Assembly (NCBI GenBank): GCA_000715635.1
Contig: KL569208.1
Location: 39,047-44,857, forward strand
Source: Streptomyces violaceus
GTDB lineage: Bacteria > Actinomycetota > Actinomycetes > Streptomycetales > Streptomycetaceae
Reading direction: 5' to 3'
Length of the DNA stretch: 5,811 nucleotides
Of the stretch, positions 1 through 5,811 are shown piece by piece (position 1 is the stretch's first letter; every line of letters begins with the position of its first letter). A program made the position numbers and the translations under genes. The notes beneath the pieces were generated by a model. It ran no database searches and was not told where the DNA came from. It saw nothing but the letters and a program-made list of their open reading frames with translations.

Positions 1-726
1 CCAGCGCATCCTGGACTTCCCGCACTCGGACCTGCGTCGTGCCCGCGCCGCCGCCTCGGTCGACGCCGCCCAGGTCGGGCCGTGCGAGTTGGCGACGCCG
101 ATGTCCGTGGCACCCGAGGCGCGCAGGGCCCGTACGGCCAGGCCGTGGGCCAGCAGTTGGTGATGCGCGACCGGCAGCGCGTCGAACAGCAGCTTCCTGC
201 CCGGTGCGTGCACGCCCAGGGCGTGGCCCAGCAGGGTGTGCTCGGCGGGCTCGTTCAGGGTGATCCACTTGGTCACCCGGTCACCGAGGCGCTCGGCGAC
301 CAGCGACACGTACTCGGCGAAGCGGGCCGCCGTGTCCCTCTCCAGCCAGTCCAGGTCCGCCGGCAGGTCCCAGTGGAACAGGGTCGGCACCGGGCGGATG
401 CCCGCCGCGCACAGGTCGTCCACCAGCCGGTCGTAGAAGTCCAGGCCCTTTTCGGAGCGCACCCGCGGCCAGGAGACCGAGAAGCGGTACGCGTTCACGC
501 CCAGCTCCGCCAGCAGTGCCACGTCCTCGCGGTGGCGGTGGTAGTGGTCGCAGGCCACCGCCGCCGTCGAGCCGTCCTTCACTCGTCCCGGTTCGGCCGT
601 GAAGGCGTCCCACACGGACGGCTCGCGTGCGTCCGCCGCGCCCTCGATCTGGTGCGCCGAGGTCGACACGCCCCAGAGGAAGCCGGCCGGGAAGCGGGGG
701 ATCGGGTTGCCTGCGTCAGTCGCCAT
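1..726 (-). CDS. GH1 family beta-glucosidase-type glycoside hydrolase, N-terminal part (runs off left edge)
   Basis: This is a glycoside hydrolase of family 1, which cleaves beta-glucosides or related beta-glycosides by a retaining mechanism. The visible 242 residues begin [16 protein letters not shown] and carry family hallmarks: [14 protein letters not shown] (about 17-29, with the glycone-binding Gln), [12 protein letters not shown] (78-89), FHWDLP (117-122) and TLNEP (156-160), whose Glu159 is the expected acid/base. The nucleophile motif lies beyond the window. No signal peptide is present, so it should be cytoplasmic. Two loops are shorter than usual: SWPRV is followed directly by RSEKGLDFY, and HWDLP by ADLDWLERD. 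From about residue 222 (positions below about 63) the sequence is Arg-rich and no longer GH1-like. The ATG at 726 is chosen because similarity begins soon after; an in-frame ATG at 738 adds four residues, and neither has a clear Shine-Dalgarno. The substrate cannot be told. Confidence 0.88.
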   Translation of the reverse strand, partial: MATDAGNPIPRFPAGFLWGVSTSAHQIEGAADAREPSVWDAFTAEPGRVKDGSTAAVACDHYHRHREDVALLAELGVNAYRFSVSWPRVRSEKGLDFYDRLVDDLCAAGIRPVPTLFHWDLPADLDWLERDTAARFAEYVSLVAERLGDRVTKWITLNEPAEHTLLGHALGVHAPGRKLLFDALPVAHHQLLAHGLAVRALRASGATDIGVANSHGPTWAASTEAAARARRRSECGKSRMRW

Positions 727-733
727 GCGCTGG

Positions 734-763
734 ATCATCCGTACCGGTGGTAACTCAAGTCAA
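734..763 (-). promoter_or_regulatory. Possible promoter of the GH1 gene
   Basis: On the minus strand a TTGACT hexamer (763-758) matches a -35 box. Eighteen bases later GATGAT (739-734) resembles the weak Streptomyces -10 consensus TAnnnT at its second and last bases. Transcription would then start near 727, almost on the ATG at 726. That would give a leaderless or nearly leaderless mRNA and would explain the missing Shine-Dalgarno. The -10 match is poor, so this is tentative. Confidence 0.35.
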
Positions 764-788
764 CAGGCCGCCGCCCGGGACCTGTTAA
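760..788 (-). repeat. Inverted repeat between the emfourin-like gene and the GH1 gene
   Basis: The minus strand reads TTAACAGG, 13 bases, then CCTGTTGA. Six pairs are perfect (arms 781-786 and 762-767), and they extend to eight if one G-T wobble is allowed. One arm contains the stop codon of the small upstream gene and the other overlaps the proposed -35 box of the GH1 gene. It could be a weak terminator or an operator; there is no T-tract. Confidence 0.4.
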
Positions 789-1051
789 GCCCCTTCCTTC
801 AGGACCCGCGAGATCAGCTTGCGCTGCTCGTCCGTCAGCCGGGGATCCGAACAGTAGACCGTCTTGCCGTCCACCGTGATCTGGTAGCTGAAGCCGTCCG
901 GCACCCCGATCGGCGGAGTGCCCCGGCCGGCGGCCACGGCCTGCTCGGCCAGGGCGTGCCACTCGGCGGCATCGGGGCGGCCCGAGGTGTCCACCTCGGC
1001 ATGCCGCTCGATACCGGCGAACCCGCCTGTGCGCCTCACCTGAATCCGCAT
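785..1051 (-). CDS. Emfourin-like small protein, probable inhibitor of the adjacent M4 protease
   Basis: The 88-residue product starts MRIQVRRTGGFAGIER and resembles the emfourin family. That family is named after the proteinaceous inhibitor of protealysin in Serratia and is typically encoded beside protealysin-like M4 proteases. Visible signs are the N-terminal strand with the GGFAGI motif (about 9-14), a variable middle part, and a FSYQITVDGK strand (54-63) ahead of a C-terminal helix. It has no signal peptide or membrane segment. The start ATG lies 20 bases after the protease stop on the same strand, with AGGTG just upstream as a weak ribosome site, so the two genes are very likely co-transcribed. 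From family and context I infer that it binds the protease active site and blocks unwanted proteolysis. Inhibition has been shown only for a few members, so function here is inferred. Confidence 0.8.
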   Translation of the reverse strand: MRIQVRRTGGFAGIERHAEVDTSGRPDAAEWHALAEQAVAAGRGTPPIGVPDGFSYQITVDGKTVYCSDPRLTDEQRKLISRVLKEGA

Positions 1052-1071
1052 GGCACCTGTCTAGTACGGAA

Positions 1072-2133
1072 CTACAGGGTCCGCACCCCGACCTGCTCCC
1101 AGGCCTTCGACACGGCGTCCAGTTCCTCGCCGTCGCCGAAGCGCTCCCGCGCGGCCTTGACGGTGAGCGTGGCGAAGTCGGTGAACATCGCCTTCTCCTT
1201 CAGCTCGCCGCCGGTCAGCACGTCGTACCAGACCTGTCCCGCGCGCTCCCAGGCGTGACCGCCGAGGGCCGTGGCAGCGAGGTAGAAGGCGTGGTTGGGG
1301 ATGCCGGAGTTGATGTGGACACCGCCGTTGTCGCGGCCGGTGCGGACGAAGTCGTCCATGGTCGCGGGCTGGGGGTCCTTGCCGAGGACGTCGTCGTCGT
1401 ACGCCGTGCCCGGCTCCTTCATGGAGCGCAGCGCCACGCCCGTCACCCGCGGGGCGAGCAGGCCCGCGCCGATCAGCCAGTCGGCCTCGGCGGCGGTCTG
1501 GCCTAGCGTGTACTGCTTGATCAGCGCGCCGAAGACGTCCGACACGGATTCGTTCAGCGCGCCGGGCTGGCCGAAGTAGGTGAGGTTCGCGGTGTACTGC
1601 GTGACGCCGTGGACGAGCTCGTGGCCGATGACGTCGATCGGGATGGTGAAGTCGAGGAAGATCTCCCCGTCGCCGTCCCCGAAGACCATCTGCTCGCCGT
1701 TCCAGAAGGCGTTGTTGTAGTCGCGGTCGTAGTGCACCGTCGCGTCCAACGGCAGGCCGTTCCCGTCGATCGAGTCGCGCTGGTACGCCGTGAGGAGCAG
1801 CTCGAAGGTGGCGCCGAGGCCGGCGTAGGCGCGGTTGACCGTGGCGTCCTTGCCGGGCTTGTCACCCTCGCCGCGGACCTTGTGCCCGGGCAGGTCGGTG
1901 CCGTGCCGGGCGTCGTGGATCGTGCGCTGCGGCTTGCCGTCGGCGACCGAGGCGACGGCAGTCGCGCCGAGGACCGTGGTGAGGCGGCGCTGGGTGCGCT
2001 CGAAGGCGTCACGCTGGAGGGTGCGGCGGGCCGGGCCGGCCAGCGCGGGGTCCTCGGCCTGGGAGAGCTTGTCGAGGACATGGGGCGGAACGATGGTGCA
2101 GAAGACGGGCTCGAAGCCCCCGTGAGTCGTCAT
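1072..2133 (-). CDS. Protealysin-like M4 (thermolysin family) zinc metalloprotease
   Basis: This is a neutral zinc metallopeptidase of family M4, 353 residues from the ATG at 2133. The zinc site and catalytic residues are all present: HELVH (171-175, two His ligands and catalytic Glu172), the third ligand Glu195 in GALNESVSDVFG, and the transition-state His273 in DNGGVHINSGI. The N-terminal 50 or so residues form the short protealysin-type propeptide with FCTIVPPHVLDKL (11-23), not the long FTP-containing prosequence of secreted thermolysins. There is no signal peptide, so the enzyme is probably intracellular or leaves by a non-classical route. The frame stays open to 2241, but the added residues do not resemble the family, and protealysin-like proteins start just before the PPHVL propeptide. 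No strong Shine-Dalgarno precedes 2133. It is first in an operon with the emfourin-like gene and divergent from leuA. The natural substrate is unknown. Confidence 0.93.
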   Translation of the reverse strand: MTTHGGFEPVFCTIVPPHVLDKLSQAEDPALAGPARRTLQRDAFERTQRRLTTVLGATAVASVADGKPQRTIHDARHGTDLPGHKVRGEGDKPGKDATVNRAYAGLGATFELLLTAYQRDSIDGNGLPLDATVHYDRDYNNAFWNGEQMVFGDGDGEIFLDFTIPIDVIGHELVHGVTQYTANLTYFGQPGALNESVSDVFGALIKQYTLGQTAAEADWLIGAGLLAPRVTGVALRSMKEPGTAYDDDVLGKDPQPATMDDFVRTGRDNGGVHINSGIPNHAFYLAATALGGHAWERAGQVWYDVLTGGELKEKAMFTDFATLTVKAARERFGDGEELDAVSKAWEQVGVRTL

Positions 2134-2176
2134 GACCGGCACACTTGCACTGCGTGATGGGGCTGTCACTAGTCGC

Positions 2177-2190
2177 CACCATGATTGGTG
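2177..2190. repeat. Short inverted repeat CACCA-TGAT-TGGTG
   Basis: Five-base arms flank a four-base spacer, 44 bases upstream of the protease start. This is a possible operator or hairpin in the protease leader. At this length chance occurrence is quite possible. Confidence 0.3.
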
Positions 2191-2192
2191 AA

Positions 2193-2286
2193 ATACGGGG
2201 ACAAGCGCCCTCACTCTCCGTGGCGAAGTGGTATAGCGCACTTTTTGTCCCGTATGTTCGCCCGGTCCCGCATACTGATACGGACC
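2193..2286. repeat. Four degenerate copies of a GTCC(C)GTAT-like element
   Basis: Copy 1 is TTGTCCCCGTAT on the minus strand (2204-2193). Copy 2 is TTGTCCCGTAT on the plus strand (2245-2255). Copy 3 is GGTCCCGCAT on the plus strand (2264-2273). Copy 4 is GGTCCGTATC on the minus strand (2286-2277). Copies 1 and 2 face each other as an inverted repeat with a one-base bulge, with GCGC pairs further in (2205-2208 and 2236-2239). Copies 3 and 4 form a tight imperfect palindrome centred near 2275. Copies 2 and 3 are direct repeats 18 bases apart. The arrangement suggests binding sites for a regulator of leuA, the protease, or both. I do not recognise the motif. Confidence 0.45.
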
Positions 2287-2308
2287 CGCGCACCTGGAGG
2301 GCCTCGGC

Positions 2309-2314
2309 TAGCAT
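2309..2314 (+). promoter_or_regulatory. Probable -10 box of the leuA transcript
   Basis: TAGCAT fits the Streptomyces housekeeping -10 pattern TAnnnT. A start about seven bases downstream would fall near 2321, only a few bases before the leader peptide ATG at 2325. The leader would then be translated from a nearly leaderless end, which fits the absence of a Shine-Dalgarno at a usable distance (the GGAGG at 2296-2300 is 24 bases away). No convincing -35 box is seen. Confidence 0.45.
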
Positions 2315-2324
2315 TCTGCGCATC

Positions 2325-4174
<1,850 letters not shown>

Positions 4175-4194
4175 CCAGTCGTAACGGGGATTGT

Positions 4195-4231
4195 GGGGCT
4201 CTGCCCGCCGTTGTCCGGCGGGTGGGGCCCC
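4195..4231 (+). terminator. Hairpin terminator of leuA
   Basis: A 37-base hairpin starts 20 bases after the leuA stop. The core CCCGCCG (4204-4210) and CGGCGGG (4216-4222) pair perfectly around TTGTC, and the outer GGGGC and GCCCC (4195-4199, 4227-4231) also pair. The four positions between them pair mainly by G-U wobble, giving a continuous 16-pair stem. There is no T-tract, which is usual for Streptomyces. Confidence 0.85.
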
Positions 4232-4284
4232 GTCACATACCGGCCAATCCCTGTGAGGGTCACGGAAAGGTCTCCTCCGGGGTG

Positions 4285-4314
4285 CTGACTCCTCCTCATG
4301 GATGTGGCTAACAT
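4285..4314 (+). promoter_or_regulatory. Likely promoter of the TerB-like gene
   Basis: CTGACT (4285-4290) and TAACAT (4309-4314), spaced by 18 bases, fit the Streptomyces housekeeping promoter pattern. The start would lie near 4321, leaving a leader of about 40 bases. The terminator before it argues that the gene is not read through from leuA. Confidence 0.55.
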
Positions 4315-4349
4315 CACGCAAGCGCGGCGACGCTGCCGTGCGGCGTGAC

Positions 4350-4354
4350 GGAGG
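4350..4354 (+). promoter_or_regulatory. Ribosome binding site fixing a GTG start
   Basis: GGAGG lies six bases before the GTG at 4361 and decides this non-ATG start for the TerB-like gene. Confidence 0.8.
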
Positions 4355-4360
4355 TGCGAC

Positions 4361-5059
4361 GTGCTGCCAGGACGGGGACGAAACGGCCATGCCGCCAGGT
4401 TTTCCAGCATCCTGGGCACCCGTATCGCATGGACCGCCGCAGGTGACGGGGAGTTCTTCTGCCCCGGCTGCGGCGGCGACCGCAACTACCAGCGGCTGAC
4501 CGGACAGCGCCGCTTCACCCTGCTCGGCCTGCCCGTGCTGCCGCGCGGCGAGACCGGCCCGGTCGTGGAGTGCGCCGCCTGCCGCCGCCACTTCGGCACG
4601 GACGTCCTCGACCATCCGACGACCACCCGCTTCTCCGCGATGCTCCGCGACGCCGTGCACACCGTCGCCCTCGCGGTACTGGCCGCGGGCGGCGCCGGTT
4701 CCCGTACGGCACTGGAGGCCGCCGTGCTGGCCGTGCGCGCGGCCGGCTTCGACGACTGCACGGAGGAGCAGCTGGCCGCCCTCGTCGAGGCGCTGGAGGC
4801 GGACACCGGCCGGATCACCGGCGAGCCCTGCGGCGCCGGGCTGGCCATAGAGCTCCACGAGGCACTGGACCCGCTCGCCCCGCACCTCGCCACCGTCGGC
4901 CGCGAATCGATCCTGCTCCAGGGCGCCCGCATCGCCCTGGCGGACGGGCCGTACACCCCGGCCGAGCGGGACGTCCTCGCGACAGTGGGGGCGGCGCTGA
5001 CCATCTGCTCGGACGACGTGACCCGACTGCTGGCGGCCGCCGCGCGGACACCGTCGTAG
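4361..5059 (+). CDS. Zinc-ribbon and TerB-like domain protein
   Basis: The 232-residue product has two parts. Residues 34-78 form a zinc ribbon with CPGC (34-37) and CAAC (71-74) separated by a hydrophobic LLGLPVLPRG segment, as in small zinc-ribbon domains. Residues about 94-228 form a helical domain resembling TerB: the second repeat shows ARIALADGPYTPAERDVLATVG (189-210), with the typical ADG..xxxE pattern. In the first repeat (106-127) the acidic metal-binding residues are largely lost. TerB domains bind divalent metal at the membrane and are linked to tellurite and stress responses, but members alone, outside a ter cluster, mostly have no known function. No other ter genes are nearby, so I would not predict tellurite resistance. 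It is soluble, without signal peptide. The GTG start is supported by GGAGG six bases upstream. Domain assignment is from sequence pattern; function is open. Confidence 0.85.
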   Translation: MLPGRGRNGHAARFSSILGTRIAWTAAGDGEFFCPGCGGDRNYQRLTGQRRFTLLGLPVLPRGETGPVVECAACRRHFGTDVLDHPTTTRFSAMLRDAVHTVALAVLAAGGAGSRTALEAAVLAVRAAGFDDCTEEQLAALVEALEADTGRITGEPCGAGLAIELHEALDPLAPHLATVGRESILLQGARIALADGPYTPAERDVLATVGAALTICSDDVTRLLAAAARTPS

Positions 5060-5068
5060 GACACGTCC

Positions 5069-5098
5069 CCGCGTTACTCCCCGGGGAGTAGTCCGCGG
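5069..5098 (+). terminator. Palindromic hairpin after the TerB-like gene
   Basis: A perfect 16-base palindrome TACTCCCCGGGGAGTA (5075-5090) lies 15 bases after the TerB-like stop. It is extended by CCGCG (5069-5073) pairing with CGCGG (5094-5098) across a small asymmetric bulge. As RNA this is a strong stem with a CCGG tip, suited to terminate transcription. As DNA the perfect symmetry would also suit a dimeric regulator. Confidence 0.65.
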
Positions 5099-5168
5099 CC
5101 CGTGCCGCCCCCGGCAGTACCCCTCAACTCGGCCTCGCGCCCGACGAACCCGCCCCCGCGCGCCGGGA

Positions 5169-5188
5169 GTCTGGAGAGCGTTCCAGAC
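5169..5188. promoter_or_regulatory. Inverted repeat, probable operator upstream of the MMPL gene
   Basis: GTCTGGA and TCCAGAC are perfect seven-base arms around GAGCGT, ending 25 bases before the transporter start. The core TGGAGAGCGTTCCA resembles the TGGAACG-type palindromes often bound by TetR-family repressors in actinomycetes, many of which control MMPL-type transporters. No regulator gene is inside the window. As an RNA hairpin it would lie just upstream of the ribosome site. Confidence 0.55.
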
Positions 5189-5197
5189 ACCCGACCC

Positions 5198-5205
5198 GGA
5201 GGGAG
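5198..5205 (+). promoter_or_regulatory. Ribosome binding site of the MMPL gene
   Basis: GGAGGGAG lies eight bases before the ATG at 5214 and supports that start. Confidence 0.8.
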
Positions 5206-5213
5206 CCCGGCTG

Positions 5214-5811
5214 ATGGGGGACACAAGGACACGTACGAGGCGGCGGCGGGCCGTGCCCTGGGTGGTGGTCGGACTGTGGCTGGCCGCGCTCGTACTGCTC
5301 GGGCCGCTCGCCGGGAAGTTCTCCGGCATCCAGCAGAACCGCGCGGTCGACTACCTGCCCGACAGCGCCGACTCCACCCAGGTGGCGCGCATCCAGGACC
5401 GGTTGCCCGGCGGGGAGTCGACCGACCTGGTGCTCGTGTACCACCGGGACGGCGGTCTGACCGAGGCCGACCGGCGCACCGCCGCCGACCAGGTCGCCGA
5501 GGTGAGCGGCGCCTTCGACCTGACGGGTGAGACGCGGGGCGTCCCGTCCGAGGACGGCTCCACCCTGATGTACCCGGTCTCCAGCACCCAGCCGGGCCAG
5601 GACGAGGAGGCCCGGGACTCCTTCGTCGACGGGGTGCGCGACATCGCCGAGGGCGACGGCGGGCTGAGCGTCGAGGTCGGCGGGCCGGGGGCGCTGAACA
5701 CCGACATGAACAAGGTGTTCGGGACGCTCGACGCCACCCTGCTGCTCGCCACACTCGGCGTCGTCACCGTGCTGCTCATCCTCATCTACCGCAGCCCCTT
5801 CCTGTGGCTGG
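5214..5811 (+). CDS. MMPL/RND-family membrane transporter, N-terminal part (runs off right edge)
   Basis: The first 199 residues are those of an MMPL-type transporter of the RND superfamily. These proton-driven inner-membrane proteins export lipids, polyketides or drugs in actinobacteria. An Arg-rich cytoplasmic start (RTRTRRRR, 5-12) precedes membrane segment 1 (about 13-34). Next come the family-typical NRAVDYLPDSADST stretch (42-55) and an extracytoplasmic porter-like domain (about 36-165) containing VGGPGALNTDM (155-165). Membrane segment 2 (about 173-192) then begins LDATLLLATLGVVTVLLIL, ending in the usual YRSP. Later segments, including the proton-relay residues, lie outside the window. 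The start is set by GGAGGGAG. A palindrome upstream suggests control by a dimeric repressor. The substrate cannot be predicted from this part. Confidence 0.9.
   Translation, partial: MGDTRTRTRRRRAVPWVVVGLWLAALVLLGPLAGKFSGIQQNRAVDYLPDSADSTQVARIQDRLPGGESTDLVLVYHRDGGLTEADRRTAADQVAEVSGAFDLTGETRGVPSEDGSTLMYPVSSTQPGQDEEARDSFVDGVRDIAEGDGGLSVEVGGPGALNTDMNKVFGTLDATLLLATLGVVTVLLILIYRSPFLWL

Noticed and set aside
82..753. Long plus-strand open frame opposite the GH1 gene
   Set aside because: It is antisense to a clear GH1 protein, its product is low-complexity (Val, Arg and Gln rich), and its openness follows from high GC with few stop codons.
2134..2241. Extended N-terminus of the M4 protease (36 extra residues, start at 2241)
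   Set aside because: The extension lacks similarity to protealysin-like proteins, overlaps the repeated promoter elements, and the family starts just ahead of the PPHVL propeptide.
4253..4263. GTGA-GGG-TCAC repeat as a CRP-like site
   Set aside because: The spacing is three bases instead of six, and the arms are only four bases, so chance is the simpler explanation.
4361..5059. Tellurite resistance operon
   Set aside because: Only one TerB-like domain is present, with no terC, terD or terE-like neighbours.

Overview
The window is very GC-rich DNA from a high-GC actinomycete, most probably Streptomyces. Codons almost always end in G or C, start codons include GTG, Shine-Dalgarno sites are GGAGG-like, and the LeuA protein is of the actinobacterial type (573 aa, preceded by a leucine-rich leader peptide). 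Nothing marks the region as mobile: I see no transposase, integrase, tRNA, rRNA or CRISPR array. It reads as ordinary chromosome.

Layout, left to right. (1) Positions 1-726, minus strand: the first 242 codons of a GH1 beta-glucosidase-type glycoside hydrolase. It runs off the left edge, and its last 20 or so codons in the window no longer resemble GH1. (2) Positions 785-2133, minus strand: a two-gene operon. A protealysin-like M4 metalloprotease with a short PPHVL propeptide and no signal peptide is followed 20 bases later by a small emfourin-like protein, the family that contains the protealysin inhibitor. (3) Positions 2134-2452: a 319-base divergent intergenic region. It holds the leuA leader peptide ([15 protein letters not shown]) with four consecutive Leu codons, alternative RNA hairpins, and four degenerate copies of a GTCC(C)GTAT-like element. 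(4) Positions 2453-4174, plus strand: leuA, 2-isopropylmalate synthase, followed by a strong hairpin terminator. (5) Positions 4361-5059, plus strand: a zinc-ribbon plus TerB-like protein with its own likely promoter, followed by a perfect 16-base palindrome inside a longer hairpin. (6) Positions 5214 to the right edge, plus strand: the N-terminal 199 codons of an MMPL/RND-family membrane transporter, with a 7+6+7 inverted repeat just upstream that looks like a regulator site.

How the parts relate. leuA catalyses the committed step of leucine synthesis, and the leader peptide implies control by leucyl-tRNA supply in addition to allosteric leucine feedback. The protease and its neighbour form an enzyme-inhibitor pair in which protease activity is probably kept in check inside the cell. 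The glycosidase, the TerB-like gene and the transporter look like independent units, each with its own signals.

The most notable points are the leuA attenuator, the protease-emfourin operon, the repeated element in the divergent promoter region, and the loss of GH1 similarity at the left edge. I do not see a clearly new multi-gene system here.
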